DNA from: Mycobacterium pseudokansasii
GTDB taxonomy: Bacteria > Actinomycetota > Actinomycetes > Mycobacteriales > Mycobacteriaceae
Length of the DNA: 64,000 nucleotides
NCBI RefSeq assembly: GCF_900566075.1
Contig: NZ_UPHU01000001.1
Span: forward strand, 3,286,001-3,350,000
Direction: 5' to 3'
The notes under the pieces were generated by a model, which was not told where the DNA came from, made no database searches, and saw only the letters and a program-made list of their open reading frames with translations. The position numbers and the translations under genes were made by a program. Of this stretch, positions 26,561 through 35,316 are shown in pieces; position 1 is the first letter of the stretch, and every line of letters begins with the position of its first letter.

Positions 26561-29500
26561 TTACGGCCCAGTGCCCGTGCGGAAGAAGCCCGCGAGCTGT
26601 TGCCCGACGTTCTTGACGCCGGAGTTGAAGGCCGACGTAAGAGTGCCAACCGGGCTGGTGTTGTACAGACCCGAGATGGTGTTGCCGAGATTCCACATGC
26701 CCGATTCCAGGTGCCCGACGTTGTAGTAACCCGAAATTATGCCGGGCAATGAATCCGGGACCTGGTTCCAAAAGCCTGAAATAACGGACCCCACGTTTGC
26801 GATTCCCGATACGTTTCCGTCGCCATTGTTGAAGAAACCCGACGACGGGTTCGTGGTAACGTTTCCGAAACCCGGGGTGCCTCCGATATTAATCGGGATA
26901 CTGATCGGTCCTAATCCACCGTTCAGATCGACGTTCAGGGGGAAGCCACCAATGGTGATACCAGGGATGGTGAACCCACCGACTTGGCCGCTCAACGGAA
27001 TATTCAAACCGAACTGCCCAATATCGAACCCAGGAATCGTGAACCCATTAACCTGGCCGCTCAACGGAATATTCAAACCGAACTGCCCAATATCGAACCC
27101 AGGAATCGTGAACCCATTAACCTGGCCGCTCAACGGAATATTCAAACCGAACTGCCCAATATCGAACCCAGGAATCGTGAACCCATTAACCTGGCCGCTC
27201 AACGGGATGCTGAAACCGAACTGCCCAATATCGAACCCAGGAATCGTGAACCCATTAAGCTGGCCGCTCAACGGGATGCTGAAACCGAACTGAGGAATAT
27301 TGACACCGTTGACGACGATTGGGCCCGTGCCGCCAGTCAACGTGGGGCCAATGTCGAAGTGACTTAGTGTGATGGGGCCGATGGTGCCCGAAACGACCAG
27401 AGCGACGCTATATGGAACCGCTCGAATAGTGACATCGACTGGCACCGTCACGCCGACTGTCACAGGTATTCCGGGAACAGTGATACTACCCACGCTGATC
27501 CCGCCGACCGTACCCCCCGCATTAATACCCAGCGGAATCGTAGGAATAGGGACACCAGGCACAGAGATCGCGCCCACCGTACCCCCCGCATTAATACCCA
27601 GCGGAATCGTAGGAATAGGGACACCAGGCACAGAGATCGCGCCCACCGTACCCCCCGCATTAATACCCAGCGGAATCGTAGGAATGGGGACACCAGGCAC
27701 AGAGATCGCGCCCACCGTACCCCCCGCATTAATACCCAGCGGAATCGTAGGAATGGGGACACTAGGCACAGAGATCGCGCCCACTGTGCCGATGGCATTA
27801 ATACCAAGCGGAATTGCGGGTACATTAATGTCAGGCACAATAATAGGGCCTACACCGCCGGTCACATGGACGCCTAGTGGGATTGGGGGAATAGTGATTG
27901 TGCCCGAGAAGCCCGGCAAGCCCTGGAAGTCGCCCCGCCACAACAAGCCATCGCTAAAGTTGCCGGATATCAAGGCACCGGTGTTGACATCGCCGGTGTT
28001 GCTCCAGCCGGTATTCAAATCACCCGGGTTCAAGTAGCCGGTATTTGTGTTTCCCGGATTCAAGTCGCCCGTGTTGATGCTGCCGGTGTTGAAATTGCCC
28101 GTGTTGTAACTGCCCGTGTTGGCAACCCCGGTGTTGACGCTGCCGACATTGAAGAAGCCAGTGTTGGCGTTGCCCGCGTTGCCCAGCCCGGTGTTGTAGT
28201 TGCCGGAATTCCCTACGCCGAAGTTTCCGGTGCCCGAGTTGAAGAAACCAATGTTTCCGGTACCAGAGTTGCCGAAGCCGATGTTTCCGCTGCCCGAGTT
28301 CAGCCCGCCAAGCCCTAGCTGGTTGTTGCCGGTCAGCCCGATACCGATGTTTCCGTTACCTGTGTTGCCGAAGCCGAGGTTGTCGTTACCGAAGTTGCCG
28401 AAGCCGACGTTATTGCTGCCAACGTTGCCAAAGCCGACGTTGTGCAGGGCTGCCGTTAACCCCGGACCGGTGTTTGCAAACCCGAAGTTGTTACTGCCAA
28501 AGTTCCCGAAGCCGAAGTTACTGCCGCCGACATTGCCGAAGCCGAAGTTGCTGCCGCCAGCGTTGCCTGAACCAAAGTTGTAGTTGCCGACGTTTCCGCT
28601 GCCGAGGTTGTAGTCACCGACGTTTGCGCCACCCACGTTGAGGCTGCCATGGTTGGCGAAGCCAAAGTTGAAGGTTGTCCCTGCCACGCCGTCGCGCAAG
28701 ATGCCCGCGAGCTGGCTGCCGGTGTTGCCGACGCCCGAGCTAAAGGCCGCTGTCGCCAAGCCAAGCGTGCTTGTGTTATAGACGCCTGAGACGGTGTTGC
28801 CGAAGTTGAAGACACCCGATGTCAACGGCCCGACATTAAAGTAGCCCGAGTTCCCCAAGCTCTGAGCAAGATTCCAGAAGCCCGAAGCTCCCGACCCGAT
28901 ATTGCCGATACCCGAGGCGCTACCGGGACCGCTGTTGAAAAAGCCCGATGACGGGGTGCTGGTCGAATTTCCGAAACCCGGCCCTCCTCCGATATCGACC
29001 GGAATATTGATCGGGCCGACGGGACCGGATACATGAAGGCTCAACGGGATCTGGGGCAGAGTGTAGCCGTTCGGGAACAGCGTGATGCCATTCACCGGAT
29101 CACCAACAACACCACCCACATTGATACCCAACGGAATCCCAGGAAGCGTATAACCACCCGGGAACAGCGTGATGCCATTCACCGGATCACCAACAACACC
29201 ACCCACATTGATACCCAACGGAATCCCAGGAAGCGTATAACCACCCGGGAACAGCGTGATGCCATTCACCGGATCACCAACAACACCACCCACATTGATA
29301 CCCAACGGAATCCCAGGAAGCGTATAACCACCCGGGAACAGCGTGATGCCATTCACCGGATCACCAACAACACCACCCACATTGATACCCAACGGAATCC
29401 CAGGAAGCGTATAACCACCCGGGAACAGCGTGATGCCATTCACCGGATCACCAACAACACCACCCACATTGATACCCAAAGGGATACCCGAAATATTGAC

Positions 29501-31519
29501 GGTTGGTGTGGTGATGCCACCGATGGTACCGGTCACCGTGATGCCGCCTACCGTCAGATCGACCGCGGAGGGGCCGATGGTACCTGGGGCGGGCGGCAAG
29601 GGAAAGATGCCGAATGTAAAGGGAGACTGGGGAATCGTAATCGGGATGACTAGCGGGTTGCTCGATAGCGATAAGCCAATCGGATTGATGCTGATTGGTT
29701 GGATATTGATCGGCCCGACGATAGCGCCGGAACTGTTGAGACCCAAGCTGATTGGCGGAATATGAATCGGCGGAACAGCTATCGGACCGACAATAGCCCC
29801 ATTACTGTTAAGCCCCAAGTTGATCGGCGGAATATGAATCGGCGGAACAGCTATCGGACCGACAATAGCCCCATTACTGTTAAGCCCCAAATTGATCGGC
29901 GGAATATGAATCGGCGGAACAGTAATCGGACCGACAATAGCCCCATTACTGTTAAGCCCCAAATTGATCGGCGGAATATGAATCGGCGGAACAGTAATCG
30001 GACCGACAATAGCCCCGTTACTGTTAAGCCCCAAATTGATCGGCGGAATACGGATAGGCGGCACGGTGATCGGGCCGAGGAGGCCGGTACCGTCGAGGTC
30101 CAGTGCGGCTGGGGGAATAGTGATTGTGCCGGAAACACCGAGCCAGCCCTGGTAATCGCCTCTCCATAAGAAGCCGTTGCTGTAGTTGCCCGAGATGAGT
30201 GCGCCGGTGTTGACGTTGCCCGTGTTTGCCCAACCAGTGTTGAGGTCACCGGGGTTGAACGAGCCGGTGTTGGAACTGCCGGGGTTGAAGTTACCCGTGT
30301 TGAAGCTGCCCAGGTTGAAGCTGCCCGTGTTGTAGTTGCCTGTGTTGCCGAAGCCGGTGTTGGCGATGCCGACGTTGAAGAATCCCGTGTTTGCCTCGCC
30401 CGAGTTACCGATGCCGGTGTTGTAACTGTTGCCGGAGTTTCCGATACCGAAGTTTCCGGTACCCGAGTTTCCGATGCCGATATTCCCGGTGCCCGAGTTG
30501 AACAAACCGATATTGCCAGCGCCAGAGTTCAGCCCGCCGAACCCCCGCAGGTTGTTCCCATCCAGCCCGATGCCGATATTGCCATTGCCGGTGTTGCCGA
30601 AGCCGATGTTGCCGTTACCCGTATTTCCGAAGCCAATGTTGTTGCTGCCGGTATTGCCGAAACCCAAGTTGCTCAGGGCTGCGGTCACACCCGGACCCAC
30701 GTTTCCGAAACCGATGTTATTGCTACCGAGGTTGCCGAAGCCGAAGTTGGAGCTGCCCAGGTTTGCGCTGCCGAAATTGAGGTTGCCGAGGTTCGCACTA
30801 CCGAAATTGGTGCTGCCGAGATTTGCATTGCCCAGGTTGAAATTGCCGCGGTTCGCATTGCCAACGTTACCGAAACCGGCATTTGCAAAGCCCAGGCTGA
30901 AGTTGCTCATCACGCTCGGGATACTCGAGACGGCCGCTTGTGCGGCCGTCGCGATGGCCGCCGGGGCTGCGACCAGCTGAGCTGGCAGCCCCGCCATGCC
31001 CTGGACAATCTGCGCGAAGGGAGTCAACGCCGAGACGGCGGCCGAAGCCCCGGCATGGTAGGCCGACATGGCCGACACATCGACGGCCCACATCTCCTCG
31101 TAAGCGGCTTCCACCGCAGCGATGGCCGGAGCGTTTTGCCCAAACAGGTTGGAGATCACCAGCGAAATCACCTGATTCCGGTTGGCTGCCACCAGGACTG
31201 GCTGCACCATCGCCGAACGGACGGCCTCGAACTCGGCCACCATGGCTAGGGCTTGCGCGGCCGTCTGCTGGGCCTGCGCCGCCACCTCGGTAAGCCAGCC
31301 AGCGTAAGGAGCCGTCGCCGCTGTCATCGCAACCGCCGCGCGGCCCTGCCACGATCCACCGACCAGCCCAGCGGTCACCGATCCGAAAGAGGTTGCCGCC
31401 AAGGCTAATTCGTCAGCTAACTCGTTCCAGGCCACCGCGGCTGCCGACATCGCTTCCGAACCTGCACCGGCGTATATCAACGTCGAGTTGATCTCCGGTG
31501 GCAGCACTGAAAAATTCAT
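26561..31519 (-). CDS. PPE family protein, MPTR subfamily (PPE34/PPE35-like)
   Basis: A 1652-residue PPE protein. It starts MNFSVLPPEINSTLIYAG, with the PPE motif at residues 7-9 and a PPE domain to about residue 180 (WxG-like SWQG near residue 75). The rest is NxGxGNxG pentapeptide-type repeats (SNFGFGNLGSNNIGFGN style) interrupted by blocks of longer repeats: 24 aa (29.7-30.1 kb), 29 aa (29.0-29.5 kb) and two 23-aa types (27.5-27.8 and 27.0-27.3 kb). MPTR proteins are surface or secreted type VII substrates. Position after aceA corresponds to Rv1917c/Rv1918c. There is no partner PE gene. The C-terminus ends in a FFRTGTGP-type MPTR unit without a catalytic domain. Confidence 0.95.
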   Translation of the reverse strand: MNFSVLPPEINSTLIYAGAGSEAMSAAAVAWNELADELALAATSFGSVTAGLVGGSWQGRAAVAMTAATAPYAGWLTEVAAQAQQTAAQALAMVAEFEAVRSAMVQPVLVAANRNQVISLVISNLFGQNAPAIAAVEAAYEEMWAVDVSAMSAYHAGASAAVSALTPFAQIVQGMAGLPAQLVAAPAAIATAAQAAVSSIPSVMSNFSLGFANAGFGNVGNANRGNFNLGNANLGSTNFGSANLGNLNFGSANLGSSNFGFGNLGSNNIGFGNVGPGVTAALSNLGFGNTGSNNIGFGNTGNGNIGFGNTGNGNIGIGLDGNNLRGFGGLNSGAGNIGLFNSGTGNIGIGNSGTGNFGIGNSGNSYNTGIGNSGEANTGFFNVGIANTGFGNTGNYNTGSFNLGSFNTGNFNPGSSNTGSFNPGDLNTGWANTGNVNTGALISGNYSNGFLWRGDYQGWLGVSGTITIPPAALDLDGTGLLGPITVPPIRIPPINLGLNSNGAIVGPITVPPIHIPPINLGLNSNGAIVGPITVPPIHIPPINLGLNSNGAIVGPIAVPPIHIPPINLGLNSNGAIVGPIAVPPIHIPPISLGLNSSGAIVGPINIQPISINPIGLSLSSNPLVIPITIPQSPFTFGIFPLPPAPGTIGPSAVDLTVGGITVTGTIGGITTPTVNISGIPLGINVGGVVGDPVNGITLFPGGYTLPGIPLGINVGGVVGDPVNGITLFPGGYTLPGIPLGINVGGVVGDPVNGITLFPGGYTLPGIPLGINVGGVVGDPVNGITLFPGGYTLPGIPLGINVGGVVGDPVNGITLFPNGYTLPQIPLSLHVSGPVGPINIPVDIGGGPGFGNSTSTPSSGFFNSGPGSASGIGNIGSGASGFWNLAQSLGNSGYFNVGPLTSGVFNFGNTVSGVYNTSTLGLATAAFSSGVGNTGSQLAGILRDGVAGTTFNFGFANHGSLNVGGANVGDYNLGSGNVGNYNFGSGNAGGSNFGFGNVGGSNFGFGNFGSNNFGFANTGPGLTAALHNVGFGNVGSNNVGFGNFGNDNLGFGNTGNGNIGIGLTGNNQLGLGGLNSGSGNIGFGNSGTGNIGFFNSGTGNFGVGNSGNYNTGLGNAGNANTGFFNVGSVNTGVANTGSYNTGNFNTGSINTGDLNPGNTNTGYLNPGDLNTGWSNTGDVNTGALISGNFSDGLLWRGDFQGLPGFSGTITIPPIPLGVHVTGGVGPIIVPDINVPAIPLGINAIGTVGAISVPSVPIPTIPLGINAGGTVGAISVPGVPIPTIPLGINAGGTVGAISVPGVPIPTIPLGINAGGTVGAISVPGVPIPTIPLGINAGGTVGGISVGSITVPGIPVTVGVTVPVDVTIRAVPYSVALVVSGTIGPITLSHFDIGPTLTGGTGPIVVNGVNIPQFGFSIPLSGQLNGFTIPGFDIGQFGFSIPLSGQVNGFTIPGFDIGQFGLNIPLSGQVNGFTIPGFDIGQFGLNIPLSGQVNGFTIPGFDIGQFGLNIPLSGQVGGFTIPGITIGGFPLNVDLNGGLGPISIPINIGGTPGFGNVTTNPSSGFFNNGDGNVSGIANVGSVISGFWNQVPDSLPGIISGYYNVGHLESGMWNLGNTISGLYNTSPVGTLTSAFNSGVKNVGQQLAGFFRTGTGP
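26985..27300 (-). repeat. In-frame minisatellite, 69 bp x 5 (23 aa)
   Basis: The phrase tggccgctcaacgg recurs at 26985, 27054, 27123, 27192 and 27261, exactly 69 bp apart. It encodes IPLSGQVNGFTIPGFDIGQF-type units in the PPE protein. Copies 2-4 are almost identical. Confidence 0.9.
27490..27830 (-). repeat. In-frame minisatellite, 69 bp x 5 (23 aa)
   Basis: The phrase attaatacc recurs at 27521, 27590, 27659, 27728 and 27797 at 69-bp spacing. It encodes IPLGINAGGTVGAISVPGVP-type units. It is a different sequence from the other 69-bp repeat. Confidence 0.9.
29041..29485 (-). repeat. In-frame minisatellite, 87 bp x 5 (29 aa)
   Basis: The phrase gggaacagcgtgatgcc recurs at 29073, 29160, 29247, 29334 and 29421 at 87-bp spacing. 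It encodes VVGDPVNGITLFPGGYTLPG plus nine more residues. The inner copies look identical over the full unit, which points to recent expansion. Confidence 0.92.
29700..30075 (-). repeat. In-frame minisatellite, 72 bp x 5 (24 aa)
   Basis: The phrase ggcggaata recurs at 29754, 29826, 29898, 29970 and 30042 at 72-bp spacing. It encodes GPITVPPIHIPPINLGLNSN plus four residues. The middle copies differ only at a few positions (gctatc against gtaatc). Confidence 0.9.
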
Positions 31520-31918
31520 CGCTTCGACCCTTCCCGGTGAAGCGCACTCGAGCTCTAAGACCGGTCGCCAAGAAGCCGTGCGTTGTGCACAAGCTACGCG
31601 GCGAGACAGGACGACCTATCCGGTTAATCAAAACGGTATGGGACTGTTATAGAAATGTGATGACATTTGTGAAATAACGCCTAACTTCTTTACATCGTCC
31701 GCGCTAGGCGGGGTGTTGAGTGGTCAATGTCAAGCAAAAAGTAGTTGTCGCCAGCACAAAATCGACTGGCGGCCAACCGAATTGGTCCGATGCGGCCGCG
31801 ACGCAGGGCTAGCCGGCTAATCGGACATTCAACCTCGACATTATCCCCGCATACCTGTGACCCAGGCGCTGACGACGGCCCTGAGACAAGAGCGCTGACA
31901 TCAGAAGATCTGTGCGGA
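31520..31918. other. Upstream region of the PPE gene, AT-richer than average
   Basis: About 400 bp between the PPE start and the nested IS. Positions 31600-31760 are markedly AT-rich for this genome and are the likely PPE promoter region. They contain a perfect 6-bp inverted repeat (31653-31668). No gene is visible. Confidence 0.55.
31653..31668. promoter_or_regulatory. Candidate operator: inverted repeat aaatgt-gatg-acattt
   Basis: A perfect 6-bp inverted repeat with a 4-bp spacer, 134 bp upstream of the PPE start codon, inside the AT-rich promoter region. The regulator is unknown and chance occurrence in AT-rich sequence is possible. Confidence 0.35.
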
Positions 31919-31927
31919 AAGCAGAAA
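31919..31927 (+). repeat. Target site duplication of the IS256-family element, left copy
   Basis: The 9-bp aagcagaaa directly precedes the left inverted repeat and recurs at 35065-35073 directly after the right one. Nine bases fits the IS256 family. Confidence 0.85.
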
Positions 31928-32040
31928 GAGGTTGTCCCGGGCGTCGTAGAACTTGAGGTGGCGGTCCCCCGCTTGAGACCTGCCGTGTGGTAGGTGTCGG
32001 GCGTTCCGCCAAGAACACCAACTGCAAGGGGACCACCACC

Positions 32041-32054
32041 GTGAAGAAGACTAA
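32041..32054 (+). pseudogene. Detached first codons of the IS256 transposase
   Basis: GTG 32041, preceded by aagggg at a suitable distance, reads V K K T and then is interrupted after two bases of the fifth codon (aa). Joining it to 33733 restores VKKTNQNLAVDAT, the natural N-terminus of the transposase. Confidence 0.85.
32051..32054 (+). repeat. Target site duplication of the IS1380-family element, left copy
   Basis: The sequence ctaa lies immediately outside the left terminal repeat and recurs at 33729-33732 outside the right one. Four bases is normal for IS1380. Confidence 0.8.
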
Positions 32055-33728
32055 CCCGGATGTTTCGTGGGGTTGACGTGGTGGCCTGATCGGGTCGGAT
32101 TGTGGTTTTGGATCTTGATTTTCGGTTGGGGGGTGCGGTGGTGGGCCCGGGTCAGCGGCTTCTGCGGGGTTCCTTGGGCCCGGGTGGTCCTTTCTTGGGG
32201 TCGTGGGGACGGTTGGGTAGTTGGTCAGCCGGGTTGCAGGCGGGCCAACGCGGTGGTCAACACGTCGGCCCAGGGTGCGTGCGCGGCGAGGCGCAGCCGG
32301 GTTCGGCGGGCGTGGCGGGCCAGGCGGCCGGCGATCGAAAACAGCCGCAGCCGTAGTCGTTTGGGTTCCCAGCGCCGCGCCGGGTGCTCCTCGAAGGCCA
32401 GCATTTGGCACCAGGCGGTCAGCTCCATGGCCAGCTGCACCAATGCGCACCAGATCCGGTTTTGGTCGAATCCGTGCAGGGGGAGGTTGGCCAGGCCGGT
32501 GTCTTTGGCGACCCGGATGCGGTCTTCGCAGCGGGCGCGGCGGCGATGGCGCAGTTCGAGATCGGGCAGCTGCCCACGGGTGGTGTTGGTGACGAACGCG
32601 GTCAGCCGTAACCCGTCGCGGTCGGTGAAACGTAGCTGGGCGCCCGGATGAGGGCGTTCTTTGCGCACGATCAGCCGCATCCCCGCGGGCCAGTCCGACA
32701 GGTCAACGACCCCGGTTGCCTCGGTGACCCACGCCCCGTCACGGACCTGCCCATCAGCGTCGTAGGCCGGGGTCCACGCCGTCTGGGGAATCGCGTCGAT
32801 GCCGGTGGCCATCGTCTCGGTGAGGGCAAATCCCAGCGAGTAGGACAGCCGGCGCGCGCTCAGGTAGTTGAGGAATTCGTGGGTGGCCCCGGCGGCGTCG
32901 GTGCGCACCAGAACTTTCTTGCCGACCCGATAGCCGACCTGAAAGGGCAATTGCTCCAGCGCGCACGCGAGGACCGTTTTGTGGTCGGCGGCGGTGTTAG
33001 AGCCGGCATTGCCGGCCCGCAGCAAGATCGCCAGCGACTCCCCCGTTCCCGCACTGCCGTGATCGACGAACGCACACAACGGGTGAAACCCAAAGCCACG
33101 CTTGAATGTTGGTGCGGCTTTCTCCTTCTCCGAGTGCGCGGTGACCAGGGTCGCATCCAAATCGATGATCAACGGGTGATCGGCATCGATCCCATGACCC
33201 GGCGAGGCCTGTCCAGCAGCCGCCCACGCCGCGGCACGTGCGGCGGCCCGCGCAGAGCCGATGGCCGCCAACGCTTTCGGGGCATCTGCGGCCAACGAAG
33301 TGATCAACCTCGACACGGTGGGATCGGATGCGACCGTACCGAACACCCCGGGTTCGGCGCGCAGCAGGCCGACATCAGCCAGGCAGTCCCCACCGAGCGC
33401 CAGCGCGATAGCCACATCGAGCACGATCTTGCCGGGGTCGTGGCTGGCCAGCGGTTTACGCCACGGCGCCAACGCGCCCGACAACGCCCCGGTCAGCCTC
33501 ACCCGCTCGGCGGCACGCAGCAGCACAACCGCACCAGCATGCGACACGACACCGGTTGCACGACCATCCAACGCCAACGACGGGTAACACGACCTAGACT
33601 TGCCCACCAGATTGGTGCTCCGATTCTTGCGATGATCTGGTCCTTCAGCAAGCCAAATTATCCCAGCTCAGAGCACCTTTCTTCGTTCAACACACGCAAT
33701 CAAGATCACTCAGTGTGAAAGCCCGAGG
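32055..33728 (-). mobile_element. IS1380-family insertion sequence
   Basis: A 1674-bp element. The left end is cccggatgtttcgtgg, a typical actinobacterial IS1380 terminus. The reverse complement of the right end is cctcgggctttcacac, which matches it only partly, while a subterminal gatcttgatt is shared by both ends in inverted orientation. A 4-bp ctaa duplication flanks it. It encodes one transposase on the minus strand. It lies entirely within the IS256-family element and interrupts that transposase gene. Confidence 0.88.
32225..33607 (-). CDS. IS1380-family transposase
   Basis: A 460-residue DDE transposase of the IS1380 family. It contains GKIVLDVAIALALGGDCLAD, LIIDLDATLVTAHSEKEKA (first catalytic Asp region, core DLDATLV), VRTDAAGATHEFL (second Asp), and the C-terminal RHRRRARCEDRIRVAKDTGL segment with the likely Glu. 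The length is normal and the frame is intact, so the enzyme is potentially active. The start is GTG 33607, inside the element about 120 bp from its right end. The C-terminal stop is about 170 bp from the left end. Confidence 0.94.
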   Translation of the reverse strand: MGKSRSCYPSLALDGRATGVVSHAGAVVLLRAAERVRLTGALSGALAPWRKPLASHDPGKIVLDVAIALALGGDCLADVGLLRAEPGVFGTVASDPTVSRLITSLAADAPKALAAIGSARAAARAAAWAAAGQASPGHGIDADHPLIIDLDATLVTAHSEKEKAAPTFKRGFGFHPLCAFVDHGSAGTGESLAILLRAGNAGSNTAADHKTVLACALEQLPFQVGYRVGKKVLVRTDAAGATHEFLNYLSARRLSYSLGFALTETMATGIDAIPQTAWTPAYDADGQVRDGAWVTEATGVVDLSDWPAGMRLIVRKERPHPGAQLRFTDRDGLRLTAFVTNTTRGQLPDLELRHRRRARCEDRIRVAKDTGLANLPLHGFDQNRIWCALVQLAMELTAWCQMLAFEEHPARRWEPKRLRLRLFSIAGRLARHARRTRLRLAAHAPWADVLTTALARLQPG

Positions 33729-33732
33729 CTAA
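33729..33732 (+). repeat. Target site duplication of the IS1380-family element, right copy
   Basis: The sequence ctaa adjoins the right terminal repeat of the IS1380-family element, matching 32051-32054. The third and fourth bases are the first two bases of the displaced fifth codon (aac) of the IS256 transposase. Confidence 0.8.
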
Positions 33733-33739
33733 CCAGAAT

Positions 33740-35017
33740 TTGGCCGTGGACGCGACGGCGCCCGCGATCCCAGAACACGTCAGTGTGGCGATGGCCGAGA
33801 TCGCCGAGAACATGCAGGAGGGCCTGCTGGCTTTGGCCGTGGGCGCCGGTCTGCAGGTGATGCAGATGCTGATGGAGGCCGACGTGACAGCGTTGGCTGG
33901 GCCGAAGGGCCGCCATGATGCGGCGCGGACAGCGGTGCGCCACGGCCGTGAACGCGGCTCGGTGACCCTGGGTGGTCGCCGGGTGCCGGTGACCCGCCCA
34001 CGGGTGCGGGCCGCCGACGGGGCGGGCGAACTGCCGGTCGCCTCGTATGAGTTGTTCAGTTCGACGGAGATTCTGGGCAAGATGGCGATGGAGAAGATGC
34101 TCGCCGGGCTCTCGACCCGCCGTTACCCGGTCGGGCTGGAGCCGGTCGGGCAGCAGGTCACCGAAACATCCTCGGCGACAAGCAAGTCAGCGGTCTCCCG
34201 CAGGTTCGTCGCGATGACCGAGACCGCGCTGGCCGAGCTGCTCGCCGCGGATCTGTCGGGGCTGGATCTGGTGGCGTTGATGATCGATGGGGTGCACTTC
34301 GCCGAATCGTGCTGTGTGGTGGCCCTGGGTATCGGCATCGACGGGGTCAAGCATCCGTTGGCGTTGGTGGAGGGCTCCACGGAGAACGCGACCCTGGTTA
34401 CCGGCCTGCTGGTGGACTTGCGGGAACGGGGCCTGGACGTGACCCGGCCGATGCTGGTCGGCCTGGACGGGTCCAAGGCGCTGCGCAAGGCGGTAGTCGA
34501 CGTGCTCGACCATCCGGTCATCCAACGTTGTCAGCTCCATAAGATCAGGAATGTGAAAGACCATCTGCCGCAACGGCTTCGCAGCACCGCCGGCCGCAGG
34601 ATGACCGACGCCTACCACGCCGACTCGGCGCTGGAGGCCGAGGCGGCCCTGCTGGCCCTGGCCGCCGAACTCGACCGTACCCACCCGGGCGCGGCGGCCA
34701 GCCTGCGCGAGGGCCTCGATGAGACGCTCACGGTGCTACGCCTCGGCGTGCCGCCCACGCTGGCGCGGACACTACGCTCGACGAACTGCATCGAATCGAT
34801 GATCTCGGTGTGCCGCGAGCACGCCGGGAACGTCAAACGCTGGCGCGACGGGCAGATGGCGCTGCGCTGGTGCGCGGCTGGGATGGTCGAGGCCGGCAAG
34901 CAGTTCCGTCGCGTCAACGGTCACCTGCACCTGCCGGCACTACGGACCGCGCTCGAACATGAAGCCGCCAAACATGTCGGACCCGTCGCGCACAATGATC
35001 AGGTGAGCGCAGCCTGA
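33740..35017 (+). pseudogene. IS256-family transposase, separated from its start by the IS1380 insertion
   Basis: The frame from 33733 encodes a 425-residue remainder (from a TTG at 33740) of a transposase that would be 432 residues before the insertion. DDE residues are plausible in LDLVALMIDGVHFAE (first Asp), MLVGLDGSKALRKAV (second Asp) and RSTNCIESMIS (Glu), with the usual QLHKIRNVKDHLP helix between. Only seven N-terminal residues are lost if TTG 33740 were used, and outward transcription from the IS1380 element could drive it, so residual function is possible. No ribosome binding site is visible before 33740. Confidence 0.9.
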
Positions 35018-35064
35018 TGCTCACCGGACCGCCACCGAAGTTCCACGGGACTCGGGACATCCTC

Positions 35065-35073
35065 AAGCAGAAA
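35065..35073 (+). repeat. Target site duplication of the IS256-family element, right copy
   Basis: The sequence aagcagaaa follows the right inverted repeat directly and equals 31919-31927. It marks the original insertion site of the IS256-family element. Confidence 0.85.
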
Positions 35074-35277
35074 GGGCCAACTTGAGCCCGGAATCGATCC
35101 GGTTATCACAGCTTTCCAGTTATGAAACAACTAGCTGAGGCGATGCCAGCGGCCAGATTGCGCGGAGCCGCGGGCGATGTCGGGAAGGCAGGGAATAAGA
35201 CCTTCCGCGATCTATCACGCGGCCAGACCAACCCGACCTGCGGTTTACGCCGGGGCAACTGGGGGTATGCGGCGCAT

Positions 35278-35305
35278 GCCTTGAACCGAAAGCCTTGAAC
35301 CGAAA
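35278..35305 (+). repeat. Perfect 14-bp direct repeat
   Basis: The unit gccttgaaccgaaa occurs twice in tandem directly upstream of the lipoprotein start at 35317; the following gtgagaag supplies the ribosome binding site. It may be a replication slippage product or part of the leader. Confidence 0.7.
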
Positions 35306-35316
35306 GTGAGAAGCTG

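Larger units (their letters stand above)
31928..35064 (+). mobile_element. IS256-family insertion sequence, carrying a nested IS1380-family element
   Basis: The left end gaggttgtcccgggcgtcg and the reverse complement of the right end gaggatgtcccgagtcccg form imperfect terminal inverted repeats that extend about 40 bp inward and both end in ggtggcggtcc. A 9-bp target duplication flanks the element. Without the nested IS1380 and its duplicated 4 bases the element would be 1459 bp, a normal IS256 size. The single gene is the transposase, now split at its fifth codon. It inserted upstream of the PPE gene, between that gene and the glycine-rich lipoprotein gene. Confidence 0.88.

Noticed and set aside
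29041..30075. CRISPR-like regular repeats
   Set aside because: Units are contiguous and in frame with the PPE protein; there are no spacers and no cas genes.
33740..35017. IS256 transposase as a complete gene from TTG 33740
   Set aside because: Restoring the pre-insertion sequence gives a GTG start with a ribosome site 7 codons further upstream, at 32041.
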